NCBI GenBank assembly: GCA_036346405.1
Contig: CM070550.1
Span: 17,828,115 to 17,892,114, forward strand
Length of the DNA: 64,000 nt
Source of the DNA: Phyllostachys edulis
Taxonomy: Eukaryota; Streptophyta; Magnoliopsida; Poales; Poaceae
Direction: 5' to 3'
The notes below the pieces were generated by a model. That model saw only the letters and a program-made list of their open reading frames with translations. It was not told the DNA's origin and searched no databases. The translations under genes and the position numbers were made by a program. Positions 10,944 to 22,436 of the stretch are shown here, piece by piece (the stretch's first letter is position 1; every line of letters starts with the position of its first letter).

Positions 10944-11691
10944 TAATTAATGCTACGCTTCTAGCCATTACAAAAGTTTCTCGACATGGGTGCGGTAGTA
11001 TCATTCGTGGTTGGGGATTTCTCCCAACTACCGTGATTATTGGTGGGGGTTATAAATACTCCTCCACCTGCTCAAGGACAGTGTGCTAGAGTTCATTTAT
11101 CATCTATAGAGCCTTGAGCAACCTCTCAACACCCAAAACACTCTTGTGCATTCATTGTGAGGTTGTTGAGTTCATTCAAGTGCATTCACTCATTCTAGTT
11201 GATCCTTTTGCACTTGAGTGTCGTTAAGCGAAGATCGTTGATTCATTACTCTTGGAGTTTTGCTGAACTCCTAGACGGCTTGGTGGTGATCGCACAATGA
11301 TCTCTTTAAGAAGCTTGTGAAGAGGCCTTGTGCCAAGATTGTGAGTGGCTTGGAGTTCGCCATCTCCGGAGCGGAGAAAGAATTACCAATAGTGATCGAG
11401 AGAAGGCTTAATTCGTGGAGCCAGCTTGAGTTGTCAAGCTTCCTCAACGTGGACTAGTGAAGACCGGCAAGTCTTCGATATCACGGAAAAACTTTCTTGT
11501 CTCAATTGTGGTTATTTCTTGTCTTTACTTATTCCGCATTTACAATTCTAGCATTTATCTTGTGTTGATTTGCTTAGCTAGAATTGTATCTAGTTTAGAC
11601 TAAGTTATTAATTGGCATTATTTGTTAATTAGTCAAAAAGTTTTAAAACCTCATATTCACCCCCCTCTAGTCGGTTATCCTTGATCCTACA
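10944..11691 (+). repeat. Ty1/copia LTR, 3' part (SIRE/Maximus-like)
   Basis: The segment ends with ATTCACCCCCCTCTAGTCGG then TTATCCTTGATCCTACA (CA at 11690-11691), the typical 3' end of SIRE-type copia LTRs. A TATA box (TATAAATA, 11051-11058) lies about 640 bp before that end. No TGGTATCAGAGC-type primer binding site follows, so this is a solo or truncated LTR. The 5' boundary and target duplication are not certain. Confidence 0.55.
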
Positions 11692-11811
11692 GTAATCACT
11701 AGCTTAGTAGCTCACTACTTGTTTTGCAGTAGTTGCATTGAGCCATCTTGTTGCATTGAGTCATTTTGTTTCTAATCAAGAGATCACCTAGTGCATTTAA
11801 TCATCCAATAT

Positions 11812-14157
11812 GGAAGTGGTGATGTTTTGGCCATTTTGGAATTGCGAAGGCATCGATTATGTTTGGAGCCATGGGGAGACAATAGGGGCCGGCTTCAAGT
11901 GCAAATATTGCTTAGTGACTTTTGGAGGAGGAGGTGCAACCCGGCTTATGCAACATCTAGCGGTTATATAAGGCAATGAAAAAGGTTGCCAGCAAGTGTC
12001 GTAGGAGGTTCATGATGTGATGAAGAAGTCTGGCCTGGCAGGGAAGCAAAGGAGACAATCACACGAGCAGAATCGAAAGATCAATTTATGAAGAGATGAA
12101 TGCACCGATTGATGTGCCCAGCTATGAAGATTTATAAGAACAGATGGCTATCAATGCGTCATTAAGGGACCTTCATTTTCAGGATAGTGTGGAGCATAGT
12201 GGTGGGATATATGAGCATGGATGTTGTGGGATATATGAGCATGGATGTGGGAGTGGCAGTGCAGGACGCGTTAGTACGAGTGGTAGCAATGCTGGTACTG
12301 GTGGTAGTAGTAGCAGGACTCATACCTTGTTTTGCAATGCAAGGTCCGCTGGTAGAACCTTTGATTCGGATATAGCATGCAGCAAATCTCCTGTGCAAAC
12401 TCGGGTGGACACATTGTTGAGCACAAAGACTAAAACAGGACTTGGGCAAGCTTGGGCAAAGTGGTTTCATGCAAACAACATCCTTGGTATGAAAGCTGAC
12501 TACTCATACTTTAAAGGAGCAATGAAGCTAACTCAGAATCTTGGCAAAGGGGTGCAGATTCCTAGAGGAATAGATATCGATGGACCCTACTTGCAAGGCA
12601 ACTTTGAGGAAATGGAAGGGTATGTGAAGAAATTCAATGAAGATTGGTGTGAATACGATGTTACGGTCATGTGCGACTCATGAACTGGACCTACATTGAT
12701 GTCATAATTAACTTTATGGTTTATTGCAATGAGCGCATGTTCTTCCACAAGTCTGTCAATGCAACTGGCCTTATGCAGTATTCTGAATTCTTGTATGACT
12801 GGATCAAACAGGTGGTTGTTGATGAGATTGGCCACAAGTTGGTTGTTCAAATAGTCACAGACAATGGATCTAATTTCAAGAAAGCTTACACTCAGCTTGT
12901 TGCAGAGTACCCCCACATTGTTTGGCAACCATGTGCTGCTCACACTGTCAATCTAATGTTAAGGACATAGGTAATGAGCCGGAGGTTGAGAATGTCATTC
13001 TTAGTGCCAAGCGAATCTGCAGGTTCATGTACAACCATGGCAGGCTGCATGCTGAGATGAAGAAGAACATTGGTGGAGAGCTCATTAGACCCAATGCGAC
13101 AAGGTTTGGAGCAATGTTTATCTTCTTGCAGAGTTTTTGGGATAGGAAAGATAAATTCCGGCAGTGGATGATGTCTGAGGCTTGAAGGAATAATGCACGG
13201 AGCAGTGATCCTGACTATGAGTATACAGATTCATGCTTGACAAGCAGTGCATGGTGGGTGGATGTCAAGTGGGTGCTAGATATAGTGCAACCACTCTACC
13301 GTGTATTGCGGTTTGCCGATACACAAAAAAGACCACAATGTTTGGATTTATGACATTGATGATGAGTACTATGCATGAAATGGAAGCTCATTTGAGCGGT
13401 AGGCCAAGAGAGATGAATAAATTCATGAGCCTTGTGAAGACGAGGGTAAAGTACCTTTACAAAAGCACTCTCATGGTTGCAGGTAATGAGCAATGACAAA
13501 GCAATTTATTTATTAATTATTGTTGTCATGAATTTTATGGTTATTTTCCTTGCTCATGCAGTTGGTGTACTCGATCCATCAGCAGACTAGCAAGAAGTAT
13601 GGCTATGGGAAAAATCCAATATTTGCGAAAGCACTGAAGAAGGCTATTGAGAAAATTGCGGACTCGCCTCAGAGTGAGGTGCAGGCACTTGCACAATTTG
13701 ATGCTTTCCGCTCTTGTAGAGGCGAATTTGACAGTCGAGGTGCATAGCTTGCACCATCACAAATGAGCTCATGTAAGCGATTATACTTCTCTACTTGTAC
13801 AATGAATTGTTTCATATGCCATTGTATGAATGTTTTGTGGTGTTTATCGTAGCCGCCTAGTGGTACATGTATGGAGGACATGCGAAGGTCTTGCAAAAGT
13901 ATGCAATTCAGATTGTATCATAGTGCGTGTCCTCAAGTGGGTGTGAGTGTAATTAGAGCACATTTGCGTTGGTTCACACAAAAGTGAGAAATAGACTAGG
14001 ATATGACAAGCTCCACAAGTTGGTTTATGTCCACTACAACTTGAAGCTACGCCTCCAAATGCAAGAAGCAGATCGCCCTGAGAAGGAGTTAGATCCTTAT
14101 GTCATTATGATGCATACCGCTCTATATGACCAAGACAACCCAATTATGGATTGGTTG
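11812..14157 (+). pseudogene. hAT-family transposase gene, 5' part (BED finger, DUF659, dimerisation region)
   Basis: The order is that of hAT transposase-like proteins. At about 11875-11985 there is a BED-type zinc finger (GAGFKCKYCLVTFGGGGATR, then LMQHL). Next is a glycine/serine linker (about 12180-12340). At about 12400-13185 a DUF659-type core includes VTDNGSNFKKAY and then HIVWQPCAAHTVNLML. At about 13930-14157 lies the C-terminal hAT dimerisation segment (LVHTKVRNRLGYDKLHKLVY). Frameshifts separate 12144-12683, 12671-12970 and 12922-13185, and TAG/TGA codons interrupt the end, so no full protein is made. The catalytic triad cannot be assigned with confidence. The reading frame stops at 14157 because a CACTA element is inserted there; the C-terminal tail resumes at 21006. 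Confidence 0.75.
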
Positions 14158-14179
14158 CACTACTTTAGAAAAGGTCTTC

Positions 14180-14560
14180 ACAGACGGTTGAAAAACGTCA
14201 TCACAGACGGTTTCGTGAGCCGTCTAAGTTTATGGGTCAGTAATGACATGAGGTCATCACAGATGGTTTTCGAACTGCTCGTGATGCGTATTATCACATA
14301 TGGTTATTAACTCAAAACCGCTCGTGATAGTTGATTAGCACGCATGCTTTGTAGATGAAACTGTTTGTGATAGTTGACTAGCATAGATGGTTTGTAGATG
14401 AAACTGTCTCTGATAGCTTATGTATCATAGGCGGTTTGTAGATGAAACCGTCTGTGATAGATGATGTGTCACAAACGGTTTGTAGATAAAACCGTTTGTG
14501 ACAGCTGATGTATCACAGATGGTTTGTCCTAAGGAACCGTCTGTGATATTCTTTTGTATT
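14180..14560. repeat. Left subterminal motif array of CACTA A
   Basis: About ten copies of a short motif (ATCACAGACGGTTT and its complement AAACCGTCTGTGAT, with variants) alternate in orientation and form small hairpins. In CACTA elements such subterminal repeats are the binding sites of the TNPA-type accessory protein; that role is inferred here from the family. Confidence 0.8.
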
Positions 14561-14770
14561 GCTAAATATATTTCTGTTTATTGGCTAGCCTTAGGAAATG
14601 CTATCCATGCCCTCTAAAATGAGCAGAAACACAACAAGTACATGTATGCATCTAATTCACATTCATTTTAGAAAAAAGCACATCCATTTCACAAATCAAT
14701 TAACTAAAATTAACCATTCATGAACAAATACACACATGTACCATTAAGTTCAATCTTATCCCAATCAAGT

Positions 14771-15301
14771 TCAATCTACATTGTGGAACAACCCTTCTGG
14801 GTTTATGACCTCACACAATAAGAAGGATGCAAACTGTCCTCGAATGCTTGTGAGCTCGCCTGTTCCAACGAAGTTGTAGCGATGGTCGCAACCTGTCACT
14901 GGGAAGATTAAAGTCGTGCATATATAAATTGATAAGTATGAAATAATTATTGCAAGATTGACAAACCTGAGGATCATTGGTCATCGTGGAACCGACGAGT
15001 AGTTCCATGTTGTGGCAAACATAGTATCCACAGGTGTTGCCCAGCGGCTGCTGGTGGCACTGCAAAAATAGAATTGGTTAGTTCGAGAGACATTACTACG
15101 AAGTGTTATATAGGATTGATGTGTACTAGTGAATACCGGGAAATTTAGATCGTGTCGTAGGATTCCTCCCTTGCATTTTCCTCCAGAAGCAAAGTACACG
15201 ACAAACGACCTACGTGATTCCAAAAAGTTAGCCTTAGCCATCGCAAAGGAAGGAAAGACTACAATAGAGTTATCTATGGAGGAAATGTGTTTACCCATCA
15301 A
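14771..15301 (-). CDS. Ulp1-like (C48) cysteine peptidase exons within CACTA A
   Basis: The minus strand encodes the C-terminal half of a SUMO-protease-like domain of the kind often carried by plant CACTA elements. An exon near 15301-15180 encodes AKANFLESRRSFVVYFASGG followed by a KLRHDLNFP-like strand. The exon at 15059-14967 encodes CHQQPLGNTCGYYVCHNMEL, with the Q...C of the active site. A last exon (about 14892-14771) encodes FVGTGELTSIRGQFASFLLC, then EVINPEGLF, and ends in TGA. Acceptor AGs precede each exon. Exact phases between the last two exons are not settled. In the family the domain cleaves SUMO-like conjugates; its role in transposition is unknown. The catalytic His/Asp exon was not identified, so activity is uncertain. 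Confidence 0.6.
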
Positions 15302-15746
15302 TTAATTTTTGGACAATTCTAAAGTCATTTTGGTCCCTCTTTAGGGAATCTAGGTATATCACATTGTTTCGTTTTGGTATAATTACAATTAGAATTTAGT
15401 GGAACCTATATAGGTATGTCGCCATGGTCATTAAACCTAAGTTCGTGTTGCTTATAAAGTACAAATCAACAAGTATAGCCACTAGTGTAACAGTTACTCC
15501 TGGTTGTAGGGCAAAAGTATGAATTCCTTGTTACGGTGAGCCAGCAATGACTTCACATGTAATCCTCAATGATTTTTTCATCCTCTTTGATGCTTTGCAT
15601 GGAGACCAAGTGTGGGTCAAGGAAACCTACCGGCGATTTCCTTAATTCGGCTTCAAAAATCATGTGTACACACACACACACAAAAGTAAGGAGTTATATA
15701 TAACATTTATCGGTATTACACAAACGTTGACCATGATTGTACACAC

Positions 15747-16541
15747 TTACAATGTCCAGCATCGCATAAGTGAGGCGTCGAGGTTGAAGAGTAAGAACAA
15801 GTCCTCGAAGGTCACTGTGAAGACACAGTCTTGAAGCTCATGGTGAAGATGATGCGGCCCAAACTTGACGTTGACACCCGTGCACCGTTGTCCATCCGTC
15901 TGGTTGGCCTGTTCCACATACCATGCATGAAATCTCATGCAAGCCAATCCTAGGATTCTGAGGTGCTTTACCATATCGACCAACGGCTGGCCTTGCACGA
16001 ATTTCCAGGCCAACGACAAGAAGGGGATATTATCGAGCAAGAAGGGGATATCATCGGGCTTCTTTGATTTGCCCTTACCACATCACTTTTTAGAGGTCAA
16101 CTTCATGAGAGTCAACCGGGCACGAGGTGAAGATGCATCTGATGCACTAGGCCCTTGCCGCATCAGTGTAGGTAACTCTGATGCAGGTAGCTCTGGTGCA
16201 GGTAACTCTGGTGTAGATAGCTCTCGTGGACTTGGCACCATTGCAGGACTTTCTCGTGAAGTTGACACTGGTGTAGGTAGCTCCAGGCAGATGACTCTCT
16301 TGGACCACTGGATGAATGTTCCAATGACTTGTCCTAGATTCACGACCTCGACGTTTGGGTGCATCTGCAGCAGTATGATCTCAAAATTGGCATGAACACC
16401 GTCCACATTCACTTTTGCAAAACCCAGCGCTAGATTTACATCGTGCAGTAAGGACCCAGCACTGGATGGATACGCTTGGCCCCAAGCAGCCTCCAGGGCA
16501 ATGGAGGTGCATCTCACTTGGAGTTTGCACTTCGTAGCCAC
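15747..16541 (-). CDS. N-terminal region of the CACTA-borne Ulp1-like protein (DUF8039-like)
   Basis: Two minus-strand blocks precede the peptidase exons. 16541-16083 starts CKLQVRCTSIALEAAWGQAYP, then HDVNLALGFAKVNVDGV and a VIGTFIQW segment, then a repetitive P/E/L/S stretch. This matches the small beta-rich domain seen in many grass CACTA Ulp1 proteins (DUF8039-like). 16040-15747 encodes MVKHLRILGLACMRFHAWYV, then GVNVKFGPHHLH and VTFEDLFLLFNLDA, the usual linker before the peptidase. An intron-like stretch with (CA)n lies between these and the peptidase exons (15302-15746). The function is unknown; recognition is from family resemblance. Confidence 0.5.
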
Positions 16542-16563
16542 CTACATAATGATGCAAAATTAG

Positions 16564-17705
16564 CTACTCCAACAGGTCTATCAATGGATCGAGCATTTCA
16601 GAGATAATAATTATTACTAGGATGTCATCAACAGAAAATTTGTCGCCGCTTTCTAAGGTAGGGTTGGACGCGAAACTACTCCAACGATTGGGAGGGGGGC
16701 TAGCTAGCACAGTAGCAGTGGGGGCTTCCAACTGATTTCCCCTAAACCTTTCCTCAATGCTCTCCATCTACCATCGCATCTCATCTCTGGCGGTAGCAGT
16801 GATATCATCTCTGACGCGATCATTGATCTTACCTCTGAGGGATTCAGTGATCTCATCTTTGAGGGATTCATGAATCTCCTCTCGTAGACGTGTATCGCGC
16901 TCGGCTTTGGCTCTTTTCCTACTCCGGTACGCTTCGGAGTCCTCTAAGAATCCATGTTTCCATAGAACATAAAAACCAAGGCCTCTCGTGCAACCCGAGT
17001 GCTCCTTGTTTCTTAGGGCCGCGGAGAGTATATATCTCTCCCTGACTGCCTAGAATGAGCCTTGAGAAGATTGTGCACTCAGCGCTTCCTACAATAGCCC
17101 GACATGTTATTTCACTTCCTATGAAGTTATGGAATAATTACAAACTAGGTAGTTTGATATCCTAACAAGCGCTGGGACACTTCCTCATCTACGGGATTTG
17201 GAAAGGAGATGGCTCCCGAAGACACGATAGATGATCTCGCTCTTATCCAGTTTCGAGCACGCTCATCAGGAATCCCGGCAAATGGCGGGGAGGCCTCCCA
17301 ACGGATTGTCTGCTCGTCCTGCTCCCTCCATTGCGGGATTTTACCCGCATACCTAGCGGTGTTGAGTCTGTGGGGTGCATGTTTTTCCTCTGGAGGGCCC
17401 TGTGCGCTGCACTTTCACTCCTAAAATCATCTGTCGTCCTCTTCGCCACAAAGTCTTGCTAATACTCTTCCACGAACGGATACTTCTGAACGGGTATCAG
17501 ATCCTTCTCCATGTATTGCTTGATAAGCGTGCTCTTGAAATTCTTCCACACTTTGCACGTCGCTAGCAACATGTGTCATCGCACGGAGGCCTAGTGTTCT
17601 TCTGCAATCTTGAATGATCGAAAAATATCTCGTCACCATCTCACCTTTCGCTTCTTCGTAAACTCCTTCCACGAATCGAGGTGATCTTGACCCATTCTCG
17701 TGCAA
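16564..17705 (-). pseudogene. Transposase_24-like region upstream of the Ulp1 gene in CACTA A
   Basis: The minus strand in two frames encodes segments typical of the plant transposase-associated family PF03004 (Transposase_24). 17449-17243 has FRSESAAHRALQRKNMHPTD, then STPLGMRVKS. 17705-17427 has a helix-rich segment with EEAKGEMVTRY and ASDVQSVEEFQEHAYQ. 16767-16564 adds a possible MESIEERFRGN coiled-coil end. Frames are broken. These genes normally lie in the same CACTA transcription unit as the Ulp1 domain, which agrees with the order here. Confidence 0.45.
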
Positions 17706-19375
17706 CTATTTCGACTGCTTCTCCGGAATATGGACGGTGCTCGGCGAGGATTAAGAGGGGTCCCAGATGCATCGACATCCGTGATAGTAAATCAACCCTT
17801 GGGTCTTTTTGATATTTCTTCTTCTATCGCGCTTGGATTTTCCAAAGGACAAGGCATGCATAAGGCGATGATGATGAAGAATGAGTGGGTGACATCTTCA
17901 CAAGGAATAGAAGTTCTGACACGTATGAACATATTATCATAAGATTCTCTATGTGTATGGGTATACACACCAATTAGTAAATAATTGGGATATGTAGGGA
18001 AGAAATTAGGTACATTCTTATTAAGTATATAGCCACCACAAAAAAACCATACATCTGCATATAAGAAGATGATCAATTTGCAAAGTTATATAATTACTTA
18101 TTATACTTGATTGCCATCTACTTCGTGAGTATCACAATATTTCAATTTAATTACCCCTCCTCCCCATCTGAATTGTTGTAAAGAAGGCGGTTTTAGCATA
18201 AATCCAGAATTAATTCCAGCACAATTAATTGTAAATAAAGCATAATTCCATCACCAATATAATGATATAATTGACATATAAACATGTAAATCCTCCGAGT
18301 CATTTAAAAGGAATAATATGCTCAACACAAACATCATGTGAACAAATGAAATCAAAGATAAAGCTAAGATTTAATATTTTGATATTGTTCTCGATGTAGA
18401 GTTGCACAAGATTTAATCTTGGCTTTCTTGCTACTTTAGTCTATACTCTTTATTAATTGAATTTGACAATATTAATTCAAACTTTGAGCTCTAAAATAAT
18501 GTTTTACTTATCTGCAAATATGATCTTTAAACAAAAGACAACATATAATACTTTCATCACCGGAGGTTCAACCAATTAATAAACCGAAAGTAACAAACTA
18601 AATGCTAAAAATCAATCAACAAGAGTAAGCATTCCAATTAGAGCTCAAGTTCAAACCCGATTCTCAAAACAATTTCAAGACAAGATTATTATCAAGACAG
18701 AGCATTCATCTCAAGCCCACCACACTACATTGCAATATATTCTAGTAGTAGTATCAAAACAAATACAATATGAATTACCGACTAGAACATATCAAATGCA
18801 AAGGGGTAATTAAATTGAAATATTGTGATACTCACGGCAAATGGCAATCAAAGCCATGAGCAATGTAGATATTCGCATGGATTCATTTCTAAACGTGATT
18901 TTAGATGTAGGCTAACACAATCAACCCGAGAAGCGGCGGCGTCGAAGGGAAGGGAAGGGCATGACAGATTATTGATAGCAAGAGTGAGGGAAGGGCGTCG
19001 AGGTCGGCAACTCAGCATCGGTTGCCTTTGGGCATCGAGGAGAAGGACGAGTAGGGAGCACCAGAGTAGCAGGGTGGCGTTGAAGGGGAGGCGCGCTGGG
19101 CTCGGGGGAGGAGGAAGCGACGCGTGCTCGAGGGAGGGGAGGAGGCGGGCTCGGGGAGGAGGCACGCTAGGCTCGGGTGAGGAGGGGCGCCAGGTTCGGG
19201 GAGGCGATGGCTCATGCGTGGGGAGGAGGCGACGGGCTTGGGGGAGGAGGTGCATCGAGGCGGCGATGAGCACAACGACGACGGGCTCGAGGGAGGAGGG
19301 AGAGTTAGAAAAACTTAATCGTTTGAGTAGGAGGGGGTGTGGGCAAACCCTTGAGTCAAAATATAAATAGGCTTG
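17706..19375. other. CACTA A interior without recognised gene
   Basis: 17900-18820 is AT-rich with no coding signal. 18940-19300 is a G-rich (plus strand) block with long open frames on both strands (18825-19370 plus, 18848-19426 minus). Their translations are low-complexity R/G/E on one strand and P/S/L on the other, as expected of skewed composition and not of a conserved protein. CACTA B has a similar GC-rich block in the corresponding place (about 30930-31260). Confidence 0.5.
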
Positions 19376-19600
19376 GACATCACAGATGGTTCTAAAGTAG
19401 AACCGTCTGTGATAAATACACATCACAGATAGTTCTAATAAATAACCATCTGTGATAGCTTATGTATCACAGACGATTTATAGCTGAAACCGTTTGTGAT
19501 AGCTGATGTATCATAGGCGGTTTATCCTAAGGAACCATTTGTGATAGCTGATGTATCACAGGCTGTTGTATTTTATAACCGTCTGTGATACATACTCTCG
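19376..19600. repeat. Internal motif array of CACTA A
   Basis: Alternating ATCACAGATGGTTCT/AGAACCGTCTGTGAT-like units continue to a TATCACAGGCTGTTG copy. They match the subterminal arrays in sequence but lie 1.4 kb from the right end, directly after the GC-rich block. CACTA B has the same kind of internal array at about 31280-31475. Confidence 0.75.
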
Positions 19601-20036
19601 CTCATCACATTTCCCTTCTGCATCGCGAAGCACTAGATCCAGATTATCATCGTGCAGCCTATCTGAATCAAAACCACAATCGACATCATCCGGCTGCATA
19701 TCGTTGACTTTGTCGGCGATGTCATTATTAGTACATTCCTATATAATATGCTCCGGTCCAATGTGTATACCCCTTTTTGAAACCCCTTCGAATCAAGTGT
19801 GCTTCAATCTACGCTCAGTTCTTAAACATCTTCATATTTTCACAATCAATGCATGGACAGTACATATATTGCACCCCCTTATTCAACATATCCTCCTCGG
19901 TAGCTCTTGTAAAAGTAGACTCGCCATTAATGTACTCTTCACTCACATGGTTCTTTGCGTACATCTAGCTCCGATCCAACTACGCTACACCTATAACAAT
20001 TTAGTGTTAAATATTGAATTAATTAATTAATTAGTA

Positions 20037-20040
<4 letters not shown>

Positions 20041-20122
<82 letters not shown>
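20041..20122. repeat. (AT)n microsatellite, 82 bp
   Basis: Uninterrupted AT dinucleotide run inside CACTA A, flanked by AATTAATTAATTAGTATACT on the left. The remaining stretch 19601-20640 has no recognised gene. Confidence 0.95.
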
Positions 20123-20125
<3 letters not shown>

Positions 20126-20639
20126 CAAAAGTAGCTATATGTAGCAAGAATTAATTAAATGAAATTAAGTAGAAATAGACTATGAAGATGAGAGTTGGAG
20201 AAGAGATGGATGGAGGAAGAGAGTGGGAGCAGTGGCTAGTGGAGTAGTGGGGAAGTGATGGTGGTTTCTTACAATTCTACAGGACAAGCCACTACTCACT
20301 TCCCTGCATTTAAGAATGGGTTTCACTTCTCTACTTCTGTTGCTCTCTTCTCTTTAGCTAAACCCTAAACCATGCTAGATGTAAATAATCTTCTCTCTAC
20401 ATCAAGCTAGATCTAAATCATCTTCAATTCTCCCTTTACTAAGCTAGATCTAGAATATAATGCAATTAGGAACAAATTACTAACCATAGATAGTCAAGAA
20501 CAAATGGATCTACAATCACTCTTCCCAATTGATCTGCGGTCTCATTTCACCAAATCGCCTCAAAGCCCCACTTCCTCAAAGCAGCTGCAGCGGCCCCAAA
20601 TGATAATAGATCTGTAATTTAAGACAGATCCGTGAGGGT

Positions 20640-20990
20640 CAGGTCTGCAATAAGTGAGATTATCACAGATGGTTTTTAATACAGACCGTCTGTGGTGAGG
20701 ACGGGAAGTCACAGATCCTTCATGTTGAAACCGTTTGTGAAGTATCATAGTCGGTTCTGAAAAAAAAGCCGTCTGTGATATTTAATAATATCACGGACGG
20801 TTTTTTTCGTAACCGCTCAGTGATATCGCATGCATTTATTTTCAACATGAACCGTCTGTGATATTACCTCTTCACAGACGGTTTTTAGTGTAGCTAGTAA
20901 TACAAATGATCACTAAACCAAAACCGTCTATGATTGTATTTAATACTGACGGTTTTGGTCAACTGTCTGTGATGAGGCATCCAGTATTAG
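20640..20990. repeat. Right subterminal motif array of CACTA A
   Basis: Inverted pairs of ATCACAGATGGTTTT / AAACCGTCTGTGAT type motifs, including ATATCACGGACGGTTTTTTT and AACCGTCTGTGATATT. They run up to the terminal GATGAGGCATCCAGTATTAG segment that precedes the CACTA end. CACTA B ends with an almost identical segment (33020-33042), showing that the two elements are one family. Confidence 0.8.
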
Positions 20991-21005
20991 CCTTTTGTAG
21001 TAGTG

Positions 21006-21477
21006 ATGGCAAGATTGATGAGAGAATCTGAGCCTGTTATGGATGAACCTGGTGATCTTCCTACGCCTTCAAGGGTTGTGCTTGAAGAGGTACGGGTTGT
21101 GCTTGAGGATCCTCCAATGCCTTCAAGGATTGTGCTTGAAGAGCCTACAATGCCTTCAAGGGTTGTGCCAGAAAAGCCTAGTGAAGCACTTCTCGACAAG
21201 CCTCTTAATGTTTGGGCATCAAAGAGGAAGCGCCTTAATAGCACAAGGAAGAAAAAGGAGAAGAAAGGGAAGAAGGACAAAGATGAAGATGAAGATGATG
21301 TGGAAGTGGTGAGGACACGTCGACTCCTTCTGGAAGCTTTAGTTATGTAGACACGAATGACAGCACTTCTATTAGTGATGATGATGGTGATGACGACATA
21401 GTTGGTCACATTGGAGAAGGTGGGATCACAAAGGCACAAACAAAGAAGACGAATGATCTTTCCAGCCTCTACTAGAC
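21006..21477 (+). pseudogene. hAT-family transposase gene, 3' tail separated by CACTA insertion
   Basis: Immediately after the CACTA terminus the frame continues ARLMRESEPVMDEPGD and then an acidic, proline-rich repeat (PSRVVLEE occurs several times). A lysine-rich block (about 21220-21290) and, after a frameshift near 21330, a serine/aspartate-rich tail (STSISDDDGDDDIVGH) lead to a TAG near 21477. Such acidic tails are common in this hAT-like group. Removing the CACTA element and one three-base flank rejoins codon TTG (14155) with GCA (21009) in frame, which indicates that both parts were once one exon. Confidence 0.65.
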
Positions 21478-22284
21478 TGCCGGTATATGTCCTCCTTTCC
21501 AACTCTCATTTTTATTACAGTCTAAAGAATAAACAAATTGTTAGTTCTTACCTCACTTCTTAGTTCTTACTATAAGAAGCTCTTTGGTCCTCCAAATCCA
21601 AATTGTTTTCAGTTAGATGAGGGAATCCAAAGTGAGGTTTTTTGTTTTGGTGAGGCCAAATAATGTAATTAATGCCCGTGATCCCTAATTAAACTAGTGC
21701 ATGCTTAATTAAGCAAAAAATCTTGACTTACTGTGTTGTTCTTGTTGTCTTGTTCAGACTTTCCAGTACCTAGTACAATTGCAGAATAGAGATTTGTGTC
21801 ACTTTGGGTTTATACTTTTGTAGCGCCTCGGTGTTCGATCACCATCTCAATCCCAAATTTGTGTGTGATGTGCTTGCTCTGGTTGTTTCTTTCTTTCGCT
21901 TCAATGAAGGCATTGTTAATTTCTCGCCTTTCAGCAAGTTCTTTTGGGATAGAATTGCAGAATCTGCAGCTTTCTATTTGTCAGAAGATGCAAGGCTATG
22001 TAATATGGTTCGCATTTCATGGCCTTAGACATTATCTTTTTTGAACAGACACATCCACATAATAACATCACATAGAGATTAACCATTTCATATAGAACAA
22101 CTTCTTCAGACGATGTACAACATCAGAGATCTTAATTTACAACATTGTTTCCCCTTCAGAAAATGTATAGTTATGAGTTATGACAATCACTCTATACAAA
22201 CACTAGTGCTTCTGAATGCTTTTCAAATCCCAGAAACTATAACAGTACAAGAGTGGGCTTATGAAAACCAAGCCTCTATTAATG
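21478..22284 (+). other. Unassigned segment with one protein-like open frame
   Basis: Plus strand 21804-22028 encodes 74 residues of natural-looking composition (for example FFRFNEGIVNFSPFSKFFWD, then RIAESAAFYLSEDARLCN). I do not recognise it. It may be an exon of a captured or degenerate gene. There is no confident start or splice context, and the neighbouring DNA is AT-rich with no domain seen. Confidence 0.25.
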
Positions 22285-22436
22285 CAATGCAGTAACATGA
22301 AATTGGGGGATGGTGAAAATGTGAGGTTTTGGGAGGATAATTGGGTCCTCACTTCAGAATTTGTTCATTTGATTGGAACTCATCTTGAGCTATAAGCCTA
22401 TAACTACAAATGCATTTTGTTTGTTACAATGGATAT
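22285..22436 (+). pseudogene. LINE reverse-transcriptase C-terminal (zf-RVT) fragment
   Basis: The plus strand encodes MKLGDGENVRFWEDNWVLTS, the lead-in of the zinc-binding domain found at the end of plant non-LTR (LINE) reverse transcriptases, where the consensus is about IGNGxxIRFWxDxW. A stop follows within about 20 codons and a solo LTR is inserted at 22437. The rest of the LINE was not found on either side, so this is a truncated relic. Confidence 0.5.

Larger units (their letters stand above)
14158..21005. mobile_element. CACTA (En/Spm) DNA transposon A, 6848 bp
   Basis: The termini are CACTACTTTAGAAAAGG at 14158 and, at the right end, CTTTTGTAGTAGTG ending at 21005, a CACTA inverted repeat. 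The three-base flanks are TTG (14155-14157) and ATG (21006-21008), a one-mismatch target duplication. Subterminal arrays of inverted CACAGACGGTT/AACCGTCTGTG-type motifs lie inside both ends (about 14180-14560 and 20640-20980), and a third array lies at about 19376-19595. It carries a minus-strand Ulp1-like gene, but no TNP2-type transposase was recognised, so it is probably non-autonomous. It is inserted in the hAT transposase gene. Confidence 0.85.

Noticed and set aside
10944..11696. GTAAT as target duplication of the copia LTR ending at 11691
   Set aside because: No GTAAT directly followed by TG was found on the left side, so the left boundary remains open and the LTR may be truncated.
18825..19426. 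Long open frames on both strands in the GC-rich block of CACTA A
   Set aside because: Arg/Gly/Glu-rich on one strand and Pro/Ser/Leu-rich on the other, explained by skewed composition; no conserved domain or splice context.
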